A DNA stretch of 64,000 bases from a virus. Both the position numbers and the translations under genes were made by a program. Positions within the stretch are counted from its first letter, which is position 1. Each line of letters begins with the position of its first letter. The notes below the pieces were generated by a model, which was not told the origin of the DNA, ran no database searches, and saw nothing but the letters and a program-made list of their open reading frames with translations. This document shows, piece after piece, positions 28,786 through 37,199 of this stretch. The stretch spans positions 167,367 through 231,366 of IMG/VR virus record IMGVR_UViG_3300030339_000003; one strand, given 5' to 3'.

Positions 28786-28813
28786 TAGGTAAAGGGCTTG
28801 CGCCCTTTACCTA
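28786..28813. terminator. Bidirectional hairpin terminator
   Basis: 12-bp perfect stem TAGGTAAAGGGC / GCCCTTTACCTA with a TTGC loop, between the converging 177-aa and 243-aa genes. Confidence 0.88.
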
Positions 28814-28814
28814 G

Positions 28815-29546
28815 TTAGTTGGTATGGTCATAAGACCAATGCGGAATTGGTTCAAATGAGAAAATAGCTGCTAACGTCAAGCCCATAGCACGCAATACAT
28901 CGGCCGGTTTACCTGTAATGTTCTCAACAGGTTTTAACAGTACGTCAGGTACGAAAAACACCGTTTCAGTAATAGGTTCTGTTTTGATGTTGTCCATAAA
29001 TGCTTTATTATCATTTAAGAACAGATCGTACTTATAAACGTAGTTAAACGAACGATAAAAAGAAGGTGTAGCCAAATGAGCGTCTTTATGTATTAACTTT
29101 ATTTCGTGACGACCTTTAAAGCGAGCACGTAACGAACGAACCAGTTCTTGGCTTTGTTCATTAGTTAATACATAAGGGAACGTGTTGACGATAATTGAAA
29201 ACGACTTAATGTTTGTCAATTGATCGTACGACGCTTCAGTTTCCATAACAGTCTTCAGTAGCACATTGCCTAAATTAGACGGCATGTAATATAAGAAGTC
29301 ATTAATAGAACGATTGTCGTAAGCTTCTTTAAAGTTCTCGGGGGTAACGTTCAGCCCAGGAAAATTAAATATTTCATAACGACGACCCTCGTACATTTTC
29401 TTGGCAAACTTAGCCCACTTATTATCCGCATCTTCCAGACGTTGTTGAGTTGGTAAAGATTGGTCTGCAATGATTTTAAAGATCAACCCTTTGCGGTAAT
29501 CAAACCAACTGTCTAATTCCGTATAGACACTTATTTCTTTATTCAT
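28815..29546 (-). CDS. Unknown protein in the RecA-like/RNAP-C unit (243 aa)
   Basis: A soluble protein rich in aromatic residues and the last gene of the five-gene minus-strand unit from 32502. Stop and start junctions within the unit are tight. No domain is recognised. The unit order (RecA-like ATPase, small protein, beta C-terminal piece, then this pair) resembles the phiKZ gp152-gp149 neighbourhood, which argues for a conserved late or virion role. Confidence 0.8.
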   Translation of the reverse strand: MNKEISVYTELDSWFDYRKGLIFKIIADQSLPTQQRLEDADNKWAKFAKKMYEGRRYEIFNFPGLNVTPENFKEAYDNRSINDFLYYMPSNLGNVLLKTVMETEASYDQLTNIKSFSIIVNTFPYVLTNEQSQELVRSLRARFKGRHEIKLIHKDAHLATPSFYRSFNYVYKYDLFLNDNKAFMDNIKTEPITETVFFVPDVLLKPVENITGKPADVLRAMGLTLAAIFSFEPIPHWSYDHTN

Positions 29547-30013
29547 TATTTAGCCCCTTTCTTCGTTTCCATAGGAACAATCAAATCAATTTGATCAATG
29601 AAGAAACGCAACGCAAACAACACACAACCTGTATAGTCGCGGTGGTCTAAACGAATGTCTAAAGATTCTTTAACCGGATAATAAGTAACTATTGTTTTGA
29701 ATTCAGTCAATAGCTTTTTAAAGTAAGCTTCAGGAGTAACCAAATCTGCAATAACCGCCATCACAAACATTAATGTGTCATTATACATTAACCCGTCACG
29801 GCTTATTAAAGTTTTAAATTCTTCATACGTGTCGTTAAACTTAGCAACAGGTGCCTCGTAGAAAGATTTTTCAACTGCAGGAATAAAGTTCAGGTAACCC
29901 GACTTATTGGTATAACGCAATTGAGCGTACATCCAGTGCTTACAGATGATTTCGCCCAGCACCATTAAGTCAGGGGTATCTGGATGTGAAAATTTAGAAT
30001 CAGCATTAACCAT
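29546..30013 (-). CDS. Unknown protein (155 aa) coupled to the RNAP beta C-terminal gene
   Basis: ATG 30013 overlaps the stop of the upstream polymerase gene (ATGGTTAA) and has GGAT 8 bases upstream. A longer frame to 30094 would lie entirely inside that gene. Soluble, with a helical and aromatic make-up and several His and Asp residues but no recognised motif. Translational coupling to a polymerase subunit makes an accessory role in the same particle plausible. Confidence 0.78.
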   Translation of the reverse strand: MVNADSKFSHPDTPDLMVLGEIICKHWMYAQLRYTNKSGYLNFIPAVEKSFYEAPVAKFNDTYEEFKTLISRDGLMYNDTLMFVMAVIADLVTPEAYFKKLLTEFKTIVTYYPVKESLDIRLDHRDYTGCVLFALRFFIDQIDLIVPMETKKGAK

Positions 30014-30689
30014 AACGTTTATCCAAATTGTTTTCCAGCAGGCGAGCACGGAACCAATAGTGCGCTGTACGCAATGACTTAGCAATGTCGCCACGTTTTA
30101 AACACGCATTGGTATTAGTCTTGCCTGTTTCGATCAAGTCAGTACGATAGTTTTTAGCTGCACCTACGTCACCGCCTTTAACGTTATAGATTTCATTGGT
30201 AGTATTGAGTAACCCCAATGCCCCACCCATTACGCTGACCTCTGGAATAGAAAGACCTGTTGCACGTGAGTCCATCATTACTTGACCAGTTAAGTCATCA
30301 ACTTTGGAGTCATCTTTAGCGGCATTAACTTTCTTGATCCACATTTGTGCTTGCTGAATTAATTCAGCCGTACCCACAAAGTGTTTATGAGGAGACATCG
30401 ATTTTAAACCAGTATCGTGGTCGTAAGAAATAATACGCTGATATACTGGGCGACCCAAACGTTCACAACGCTTGACCATGTCTTCAAAATCAATGTCTTC
30501 TTTACGATCGGTATTACTTAACCAGATCGCTAAGTCGCCACCGTTTTCCAACCAAACAACAAAGTCATCGAATTCTTTATCGTTCATCATAGATAAACGT
30601 TTCTTATAAATAATACCATTACCCCCACCGGGGGTAATAGCTTGCATCTCCTTGATTAAAAATTCTTCCGCAGCTTTGCGATTACCCAT
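30006..30689 (-). CDS. RNA polymerase beta C-terminal piece (phiKZ gp149-like)
   Basis: 227 aa. It follows the last ~180 residues of bacterial RpoB: [19 protein letters not shown] matches [37 protein letters not shown] matches [23 protein letters not shown] and VMMDSRATG match [40 protein letters not shown] matches [39 protein letters not shown] matches TVKSDDVNGRTKMYKNIV. This is the clamp/beta-prime anchoring end missing from the 1450-aa beta gene. The usual RpoB motif GGKAQFGGQRFG is largely absent, so only the scaffold is kept. GGAAATGAC precedes ATG 30689. Assignment is by manual alignment. Confidence 0.72.
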   Translation of the reverse strand: [227 protein letters not shown]

Positions 30690-30693
30690 CTTG

Positions 30694-31068
30694 TCATTTC
30701 CTTACGTATCCATAAACGTAGATTGGTTTCCCCAGACTGGTAACACATTGATAAGCGCTACTTAAGAAAGGATCGTCCGAGTTTTTGATAATTAACATCT
30801 CATCAAATAACAAAGTCGAATTTTCTAAAGACTGCACGAAGGTAGTTTTGTTCTTTGCATCCATGTCTAATGCCGGAATAGTGACGTCCAAATCACAAAT
30901 ACCACGGTTAGTGGTAATAGACACAACTTCAATGTCACGAGTAGTAGATAAAGCCAATTTAGCTTTAAGATCACTTACGTACTGTTTTGCATCGGTGCAC
31001 TGTTTTTCGAATACACCATCAGTGATAACTAATGTACGAGCATTAATTCTTGGGATTGCTTCGCTCAT
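30694..31068 (-). CDS. Unknown protein (124 aa) between RecA-like and RNAP genes
   Basis: A small alpha/beta protein: strand-forming segments TLVITDG, IEVVSITT and PIYVYGYVRK alternate with helices, suggesting a compact nucleotide-binding-like fold without a P-loop. It starts immediately after the RecA-like stop (TAAATG) and ends 4 bases before the polymerase piece, so it is part of the same operon. No family is recognised. Confidence 0.8.
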   Translation of the reverse strand: MSEAIPRINARTLVITDGVFEKQCTDAKQYVSDLKAKLALSTTRDIEVVSITTNRGICDLDVTIPALDMDAKNKTTFVQSLENSTLLFDEMLIIKNSDDPFLSSAYQCVTSLGKPIYVYGYVRK

Positions 31069-32502
31069 TTATTTTTTAGCCTTAAAGTCTGGACTACCTT
31101 CGCCAATCGCAATGCGCATCAGTTCAAAAGTAGAAATAGTTGTTTTCTTAATATCTGGGTTTAAGAACCAGAAATCGACAGTTTCGTTTAATACCCATTC
31201 CCAATCCATCACTTTATTAAGACGTTCAAAGAATTCTTCGATGGATAAGCGATAACGCATAGGAAGGTTAAGGTCGTACTTAATTTTGTTCATGTACTGG
31301 TAAGTAATACACAGCGCGCGACGCAGACGTTGATCTTCATTTATTTGTCCACGAATAGTAGTACGTCCCAGTTTTAAATCAGGCAACAGAACCAATGAAT
31401 GGCTACGTGTGTTATCAGAATCATAACCAAAGAACTTATGCTTTTTCAAGTTATGATAAGCAGTAAGGTCTTCTTGGATGCCCAGGTATTGGCTACCTAT
31501 AAAGGTAGTATGACCGCCAGACAAACCATTCTTGTTACGATACGGACTAACGAAGTATTCCATCAGATCCGGAGAAGCTTTACCATCATCGGTAACAAAT
31601 TCATCTTTACCGTATGGGTCTGGGTACAACCATTCTTGACCGTTCTTCAACGGAGCACCACGAATGATCTCAATACCCAACGCAGGTAAGTTCTTCATGG
31701 TCTTAGGACCAGCGATCTTTTTACCTTGACGCAGGAAGGTGGTTTGTTTTTCCAGCGGTTGACCGGTCATGTTAATAATGTCTTGAACTTGTGCAGTCCA
31801 GGACTGATACATGCCTACTTCGCCACCGAGCTGGTCTGCATCACTGTGTACGATACGTTTAAGGTTACCGAACACCATGTCACGGGTTTTCTTCGCACCG
31901 CCTTCATCAACGTCACCTTCACGGAAATCTTTGGCTGCTTTAGCAAAGTTCATTTCGGTGCCGGAGTCGATATGAGGAATCAATGGCGGTAACATCATTA
32001 AAGGAGACTTACCATCGTTAGAAAGGAATGGTGTAGCAACTTTAAGGTTTTTGTTTTTCTTCATTTCATCTTTAATGAGTTGGTTTTTCTCAATAAAGAA
32101 TTTATGAACATCGGTACCGTCGTATTCGTTACCGTTAAAATAGAAGAAACGCTTATCCAACAGATTATGTTGGAAGTAACTAGGGATGCCGATCTCACGG
32201 TCAATCATCGCAGCTAAGCGACTCACCCCAAAGGTCTTCTCAATATCAAAGAAGAAACCCGCAGAACAGTTTATACGCGCTAATGCACGACCCATTAATA
32301 AAACCAACAAACCTGATTTCTGAGTATTCGAGCCACCCACAATAGCGTTGTTAGGAGTCATACCGCCGTTTAAATAATAACGGCCATCGGTGCCTAAGAG
32401 ATCTTCCCCGTTTAACTGATCGAAAATATAAGAATAAGGAATAAACGGTGTAATGATTTCAGAAGATTTTATACCTTCTAAAAAAGAAAAGGGTGAACTC
32501 AT
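31069..32502 (-). CDS. RecA/UvsX-like ATPase with altered P-loop
   Basis: 477 aa. Residues 52-64 (NAIVGGSNTQKSG) occupy the Walker A position but have Gln in place of the final Gly before Lys62-Ser63. The following strand, CSAGFFFDIEKTFGVSRLAAMI (80-101), matches the RecA segment AFIDAEHALDPIYARKLG with the catalytic Glu at 88. phiKZ relatives carry a UvsX-like gene at this place (gp152), which fits. The predicted role is strand exchange or a related DNA-motor function; the P-loop change leaves ATPase activity open. It is the first gene of a five-gene minus unit and is divergent from the 267-aa gene. Confidence 0.6.
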   Translation of the reverse strand: MSSPFSFLEGIKSSEIITPFIPYSYIFDQLNGEDLLGTDGRYYLNGGMTPNNAIVGGSNTQKSGLLVLLMGRALARINCSAGFFFDIEKTFGVSRLAAMIDREIGIPSYFQHNLLDKRFFYFNGNEYDGTDVHKFFIEKNQLIKDEMKKNKNLKVATPFLSNDGKSPLMMLPPLIPHIDSGTEMNFAKAAKDFREGDVDEGGAKKTRDMVFGNLKRIVHSDADQLGGEVGMYQSWTAQVQDIINMTGQPLEKQTTFLRQGKKIAGPKTMKNLPALGIEIIRGAPLKNGQEWLYPDPYGKDEFVTDDGKASPDLMEYFVSPYRNKNGLSGGHTTFIGSQYLGIQEDLTAYHNLKKHKFFGYDSDNTRSHSLVLLPDLKLGRTTIRGQINEDQRLRRALCITYQYMNKIKYDLNLPMRYRLSIEEFFERLNKVMDWEWVLNETVDFWFLNPDIKKTTISTFELMRIAIGEGSPDFKAKK

Positions 32503-32566
32503 TGTTTGGCCTCAGATTTTATGAATCAATTAAATTATTTATCTTCTATATATAGGGTGTCCAGTG

Positions 32567-33367
32567 ATGAATTACAATTTCGTTTCCCAAGTTAAAAATT
32601 CTAATTTGTTAGAGATATCGGGTGTCGAATCGCTGGGTGTGGGTGAAGCACTTCATTTATTTTTCGAAGAGTTCTTTACTGGCACCGACCGTAAATTAGC
32701 CCAATTTCAAACAAGCCTACATACTATTAATTGGCAGGGCACTGAAAAATTACTGAAAGATCGCAACATTAATTTCATTAATAATGCCAATCAACGTATT
32801 ACTGTCCCGACATATTTCCAGGCGGGTGAAGGCGAGATGTTGTATTATGTTTCTAACATCGTAAGCGCTATCACCGTGGTCGAAGGCTTTAAGACTGAAA
32901 TCCAACGTTTCTACGATTGGATGAAAAACGTCATTAAGAAAGGACGTGCCGACAAAGCTTACCAGTGGACCATCACGAACTACGATTCTAAGGTGGGCGA
33001 GGTTGTCGCTTTCATCAAAGAACTGCGTGAAGGGCCTAAGACGGCTACCATGAACAAGGTATACGTTAACTTCCCGGAAGCCTTTGGTTTAATGTCACGT
33101 TATTCTTTAGCAGTGGAAGCAATCAAAGCGCGTGATGCCGAAGTCATGGCTCGTGATCTTAAAAACGTCTATGAAGTGGGTAATCTGTTAGTTGCTAAGA
33201 TCAAAGCAAATGATCTGGTGATTGATGCGTACACATTGAAAGGGATCCAAGACAAAGTATCTCAATTCAATGAACTCACTAATGTGGTGGGCGGAGCTTT
33301 AGGTTTAATTAATGAACTGACTGCAGTATTTAACAGCCAGTTAAAAGAATTCCAAGCTTTTAAATAA
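32567..33367 (+). CDS. Probable virion protein (266 aa)
   Basis: Mostly helical, with long amphipathic stretches at about 80-130 and 150-260, no Cys and good codons. ATG 32567 follows AGGGTG at 9 bases; GTG 32564 is an alternative. It sits alone on the plus strand and ends in the second copy of the 76-bp terminator cassette, like the highly expressed gene at the left window edge. A head or internal structural role is inferred from composition and codon use. Confidence 0.82.
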   Translation: MNYNFVSQVKNSNLLEISGVESLGVGEALHLFFEEFFTGTDRKLAQFQTSLHTINWQGTEKLLKDRNINFINNANQRITVPTYFQAGEGEMLYYVSNIVSAITVVEGFKTEIQRFYDWMKNVIKKGRADKAYQWTITNYDSKVGEVVAFIKELREGPKTATMNKVYVNFPEAFGLMSRYSLAVEAIKARDAEVMARDLKNVYEVGNLLVAKIKANDLVIDAYTLKGIQDKVSQFNELTNVVGGALGLINELTAVFNSQLKEFQAFK

Positions 33368-33437
33368 AAAAAAATAAAGATAGTTATAACTCCTACCCGC
33401 AAGGGTAGGAGTTATATATTGTTTATGTGTTTATTAA
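33362..33437. repeat. Copy 2 of the 76-bp dispersed terminator cassette
   Basis: Nearly identical to 201-276 including A-tract, stem, ATATATTGTTTATGT tail and the TTTATTAA at the end of the minus-strand neighbour. Differences are in three bases of the spacer, two of the loop and two others. Confidence 0.85.
33386..33415. terminator. Bidirectional hairpin terminator
   Basis: 13-bp perfect stem ATAACTCCTACCC / GGGTAGGAGTTAT with a GCAA loop, A-tract on the left and T-rich tail on the right, between converging genes. Confidence 0.9.
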
Positions 33438-33931
33438 CGTTCTAATAAACTAAAATGATATTTGGCGGTAATATCTGTCGTGTTCATATTCGTATAAACT
33501 TCAATACGAACTTCATTACCTTCACTGCGTGCCCAATCTTTTAATTCTTTTAACTCCGTATGAACATCTAAGACAGTATTTGCAAATCTAACATAAGGCT
33601 CATCTTCCCACCCGGTAGGCCAAGTGCAATATGTGATTGCAAGACCATAAAACATATCTTCCGGCCAAAGCTTATCGTGTAACACAATGACTTTGGGAAT
33701 AAGAGTAGGTTTTTCTTCTACGGGGTTACCTTGCATTTGAACAGCTATTTTCTTAGCTGACGCGAATAACTCTTGAATGAGATCATTTGTTTTAAACCAA
33801 TTCACATTGGCATCATCGTCAGGAAATAAAGTAGATAAACGATCTAGATCGTCCAACTTAGCTTTTATCTGAGCCATAATTTTACTATGCTCTTTTTCTA
33901 AAGCAACAATATCTAATTTGACTTCAGTCAT
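33434..33931 (-). CDS. Unknown early protein with N-terminal coiled coil (165 aa)
   Basis: Residues about 8-40 form a charged heptad-like coiled coil. The middle holds TYCTWPTGWEDEP, whose core C.WP.GW recurs in the 196-aa protein at 34839. AAGGA precedes ATG 33931. It is the second gene behind the early promoter at 34591. No family is recognised; the shared tryptophan motif hints at a common fold in two early proteins. Confidence 0.8.
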   Translation of the reverse strand: MTEVKLDIVALEKEHSKIMAQIKAKLDDLDRLSTLFPDDDANVNWFKTNDLIQELFASAKKIAVQMQGNPVEEKPTLIPKVIVLHDKLWPEDMFYGLAITYCTWPTGWEDEPYVRFANTVLDVHTELKELKDWARSEGNEVRIEVYTNMNTTDITAKYHFSLLER

Positions 33932-33940
33932 TTCATTTCC

Positions 33941-34546
33941 TTAAGAAAAACTTTCATTGATGTAACTAGGAAAAAGAACCATGGTGTCATATTCGTTTTG
34001 CATACGTAATGGAAGGTCTTGACTGACTTTGCCAGTAGAAGACTTACGCATGCGATGCTGATGACGACGTTTACCTTCTACATCATAAGACGCAGGGATA
34101 GGTAATTTGCCAGAACCTAATTGCCCAGTACGGAATGCATAATCAAGTGTATGTTTCGGTACACGAATATCAAAGCCATTCAGTGTATCGTACATGCTGT
34201 ACCTAATCATGTCACGGAACTGGAACCCAAACGGTCCATAATCGGCCATATTGTAATAAGTAAATGGCACTCCGTCACCGTACCCCGTGTTACGCTCATA
34301 GTGTCGGATTTCTGTAATCTGATAAACGTCTAACGGATAAAGAAAATAACCTTCTGAATTCTTAGCTTTTGCAGGTGGCTCACCGATGGAATAAAGTGAG
34401 TGCATGTGTTCCCGCATTAATAAAGAACGAAATAGTCTTCCCGATGGAACGCCAAACACGTGCGGTATGTTCCACGGATCGCTGAATGATTTAGCACGAT
34501 TGTTTAAAACATTATTGACAACAACACTTAGAATAGAAGATCTCAT
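33941..34546 (-). CDS. Unknown early protein (201 aa)
   Basis: A basic, Tyr- and Arg-rich protein with a positively charged region EGKRRHQHRMRKSSTGK near residues 160-176 that could bind nucleic acid. AAGGGG stands before ATG 34546 and the early promoter lies 45 bases upstream. No membrane segment, signal peptide or recognised domain. Confidence 0.8.
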   Translation of the reverse strand: MRSSILSVVVNNVLNNRAKSFSDPWNIPHVFGVPSGRLFRSLLMREHMHSLYSIGEPPAKAKNSEGYFLYPLDVYQITEIRHYERNTGYGDGVPFTYYNMADYGPFGFQFRDMIRYSMYDTLNGFDIRVPKHTLDYAFRTGQLGSGKLPIPASYDVEGKRRHQHRMRKSSTGKVSQDLPLRMQNEYDTMVLFPSYINESFS

Positions 34547-34590
34547 AACAACCCCTTAATTAATAAACAATACATTAACTATCTACCTAA

Positions 34591-34598
34591 GTAATATA
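34591..34598 (-). promoter_or_regulatory. phiKZ-type early promoter element
   Basis: Minus strand TTAGACCTATATTACTTAGG, a full-consensus member, 45 bases before the 201-aa gene. Confidence 0.85.
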
Positions 34599-34620
34599 GG
34601 TCTAATAAAAAATACATTAT

Positions 34621-34650
34621 AAAGATGAAGAGCCGAAGCCCCTCATCTTT
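34621..34650 (-). terminator. Hairpin terminator
   Basis: On the minus strand AAAGATGAGGGGC pairs with GCTCTTCATCTTT around a TTCG loop, with two G-U pairs that form only in this orientation, followed by a T-rich run. It ends the unit 37125-34664. Confidence 0.85.
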
Positions 34651-34663
34651 TTTTTATAAAGTG

Positions 34664-34849
34664 TTACTCACCAATTTTATTTTTAATGCATGCTAACATG
34701 GAATGATAGAGTATTGCAGTAATATTTTCGCTCATCCATATCTTCATGTCGGCAACACTACCGTAAGGATTTTTAAACCATTCGGTATCGACATGTTTAT
34801 GTTCCAACAGTCTTGCAGGGTCAGTGATAACAGCTAACTTATTTGGCAT
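34664..34849 (-). CDS. Small unknown protein (61 aa)
   Basis: ATG 34849 overlaps the end of the upstream gene and is preceded by GGAAAG. A longer frame lies inside that gene and is rejected. The product begins MPNKLAVITDPARLL and is helical toward its C-terminus with one Cys. It is the last gene of a four-gene coupled unit. Function unknown. Confidence 0.7.
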   Translation of the reverse strand: MPNKLAVITDPARLLEHKHVDTEWFKNPYGSVADMKIWMSENITAILYHSMLACIKNKIGE

Positions 34850-35429
34850 CGCTACTTTCCGGTTTAAGCTCGTAAAGATCTTCACGACCGTGTTGTATGA
34901 TGATGCGCGCATAATTTTCAGGTAATTCATTGAAGGGGGCGTATAATCCCCAACCATGCGGCCAACATTTATATTTGGCGAGCAAGTCGTCAAATAAAGA
35001 TTGCCAGTCAGTAATGCCAGGATACATGCGTTCTAAATTCTTCCGCGCAATATCGCCTTCAGTTGCAGTTGCAAATTCATCATTAATGGTCTTAGCGAGA
35101 ATGGAGTTTAAAACCCAATCGTCATTGTAAGAACATAAACTGATTTCTTGCGACCAATCGCCGACCAATTCGTGCAAAATAATGTCATTGTTTTGATCGC
35201 CGGGCGCTTCAGCTATCTTAATTTCTTTAATAACATAGCCTTGTTCATCTAAATACTCAAGACAATTAGAAAGAGAAACAGATAGTTTATTGCTCTTAAT
35301 TGCTTGAATAACTTGTTTGACGTCAACTGGAGTCACATTACGTGATTCAGGATCTTCCTCATCCAAATAATTAACCCACGCTTGTAATAAACGTAATTCT
35401 GGATGTGTGCAATTGATAACTGTAATCAT
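34839..35429 (-). CDS. Unknown acidic protein with C.WP.GW motif (196 aa)
   Basis: An acidic, Asn/Asp/Glu-rich soluble protein. Near the C-terminus, KYKCWPHGWGLYAP resembles TYCTWPTGWEDEP of the 165-aa protein at 33434. Its ATG overlaps the stop of the 57-aa gene (ATGA). No recognised family. The gene order suggests a coupled set with the 511-aa protein upstream. Confidence 0.8.
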   Translation of the reverse strand: MITVINCTHPELRLLQAWVNYLDEEDPESRNVTPVDVKQVIQAIKSNKLSVSLSNCLEYLDEQGYVIKEIKIAEAPGDQNNDIILHELVGDWSQEISLCSYNDDWVLNSILAKTINDEFATATEGDIARKNLERMYPGITDWQSLFDDLLAKYKCWPHGWGLYAPFNELPENYARIIIQHGREDLYELKPESSDAK

Positions 35430-35599
35430 TTAGCGTCCTTATTTTCGGAGTCATACATGTGGGTGAGAAAATTTAACATCCCGCCAAATGCACGTTTAGA
35501 ATCATCAGCCGAAGGAATACTAAATTGTTCATCAACTGGTAACAAAAAGCCAATTGCAGCTTCTAGTGAAACAGTATTATCTCGTTTATCAGAAATCAT
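35426..35599 (-). CDS. Small unknown protein (57 aa)
   Basis: ATG 35599 overlaps the stop of the 509-aa gene (ATGA) and its own TGA at 35426-35428 overlaps the next ATG (ATGA). The product begins MISDKRDNTVSLEAAIGFLL and ends SENKDAK. Two stop-start overlaps make it a near-certain gene despite its length. Function unknown. Confidence 0.85.
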   Translation of the reverse strand: MISDKRDNTVSLEAAIGFLLPVDEQFSIPSADDSKRAFGGMLNFLTHMYDSENKDAK

Positions 35600-37125
35600 T
35601 TCTTAACCTCCGCTTTCTTTGGTGGTTCTTGGCCTAATTCTTTGATGCTGAGTACGCGTAAGTTGGCTACCGCGCTAGTCTGAATATAAACCCAATCAGG
35701 CGCTTCAATAACACAATAATAACGAATAGCTTTATCGTTCTGTGTGTCGGCAGCAACCCAAATCTTAACATCTTCAGCTAAGACAGCATTAATGTTATTT
35801 CGTTCTGGTAAATCATAACCTAATGACAAATTCAGCTTAACAGGCTTAGCAGCATTACGATGCACAACTGGAACTGGAATAACGGTCATATTAGCTTTAA
35901 AGTCTGGATGCAACTTTCTTTTTACCACACCTTTCTTATTTGTTTCTTCGACAATAAATAAAGAGGTGATATCGTGAAATTGTGTCCAACCTTTCTTATT
36001 TGTTTCATCACGCTCAATAAACAAATCAAATAAGTGACTTACTTTAGCAATGTTGTTACGAATATGGTAAGACAACAACGGAGGGTCAATCATTTCAATC
36101 AGTGTAGGTTCTTCACGACCTGCTGATTCAAATGGGATATTAATATCTTTACCTGCTTTAATACCAGGAAAAGTATCAATAATCCTTGCAACATCCTTTG
36201 ACACAACAGCTTTTAAAATACCCGCACTCAAGTATTCATTTGGGTTGGGGATATTTTTCTTTGTATATTCAAAAAGCTTGTCTAACATTTCAACAGGCTT
36301 CTTACTAAACAAAGTACTGAAGGTCACATCGGGTGTTAGTTTGCCGTAATACTTTTTATCAGGCTCAACCCGTCCGAAGTTATAACCGCGGTAACCATGG
36401 TAATCGTCATAAAAATGAGAACCAGGACCTGTATTAAAATACCAGCGGCCAGCTGTGACGATCTTATTAAAATCCGTTTCAGGCTCTTCATACTCTTTCT
36501 TCGTTAATACTTCAAAAATAATACGTTTCTTACCAGTAGGTGTGGTTTCAATCTTTGCCAACCCTGCCTGCTTAGAACTTAATTTGTTACCCAATCCACC
36601 TTCTACACTGGAATCCACATCGAATAAGATTTTCTTACCGAGTGCTTTCCATTCAGCGTATTGCAGTTGTAGTTTTTCTAACAATGTCACTTCATTAGCC
36701 GACAATGTTGTTTTACCTACAACGTATTCTTTCTCTGCCAGTTTACGTAAATCAGCGTTAATCAGTTTCTCAAATATCGGATGCTGACAAATAAAACAGA
36801 CATTATTAAAACGTGTCTTGTTTTCTTCTTTAGTCACATAATCCAGCATGCTCGTAAGAAGTGTCAATCCTGCATCGATAAGTGTAGCTCCATTTGTAAC
36901 TGTAGTAAGGCAGTACTCCTTAATGTTGATTGCCGTACCTTGTTGTTTAGCGTTACCGAGATAATATCCTAAAGTCGTCGGTACCCCACGTTGTAACTGC
37001 TTTTTCCCTGCTTCGGCGATCTTGTACGTGTAAGCATGATTACCGGCCGTGAATTTTGATTGTTTATTGAACGACACTTCTTGTATCGCCATGTAAACGA
37101 TCATGTTTTCCAATTCTTCGATCAT
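35596..37125 (-). CDS. Unknown large protein (509 aa)
   Basis: A Lys-rich soluble protein with no recognised domain. Visible points: a Cys-containing stretch CFICQHPIF near residue 110, an aromatic segment GPGSHFYDDYHGYRGYNFG near 240, and a beta-rich C-terminal third. ATG 37125 is preferred over a TTG at 37131; AAGG lies 10 bases upstream. It heads a four-gene unit whose members are joined by ATGA or similar overlaps, and no early-promoter element lies in front of it. Codons are moderate. The role remains open. Confidence 0.8.
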   Translation of the reverse strand: MIEELENMIVYMAIQEVSFNKQSKFTAGNHAYTYKIAEAGKKQLQRGVPTTLGYYLGNAKQQGTAINIKEYCLTTVTNGATLIDAGLTLLTSMLDYVTKEENKTRFNNVCFICQHPIFEKLINADLRKLAEKEYVVGKTTLSANEVTLLEKLQLQYAEWKALGKKILFDVDSSVEGGLGNKLSSKQAGLAKIETTPTGKKRIIFEVLTKKEYEEPETDFNKIVTAGRWYFNTGPGSHFYDDYHGYRGYNFGRVEPDKKYYGKLTPDVTFSTLFSKKPVEMLDKLFEYTKKNIPNPNEYLSAGILKAVVSKDVARIIDTFPGIKAGKDINIPFESAGREEPTLIEMIDPPLLSYHIRNNIAKVSHLFDLFIERDETNKKGWTQFHDITSLFIVEETNKKGVVKRKLHPDFKANMTVIPVPVVHRNAAKPVKLNLSLGYDLPERNNINAVLAEDVKIWVAADTQNDKAIRYYCVIEAPDWVYIQTSAVANLRVLSIKELGQEPPKKAEVKK

Positions 37126-37141
37126 GGACAATAAACCTTAA

Positions 37142-37168
37142 ATAAGGAGGACACAATATCCTCCTTAT
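37142..37168 (-). terminator. Hairpin between the spanin-like and 509-aa genes
   Basis: 10-bp stem ATAAGGAGGA / TCCTCCTTAT with a 7-base loop. Because the loop-proximal AGGAGG could also be exposed in RNA, it may have a regulatory side effect, but it lies 17 bases before the gene start on the minus strand. Confidence 0.75.
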
Positions 37169-37199
37169 AGTTAATATTTACGCGACGCGCAATTACATT

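Noticed and set aside
34664-34993. Longer frame (109 aa) for the 61-aa gene
   Set aside because: The extension overlaps the upstream gene; the coupled ATG at 34849 has GGAAAG.
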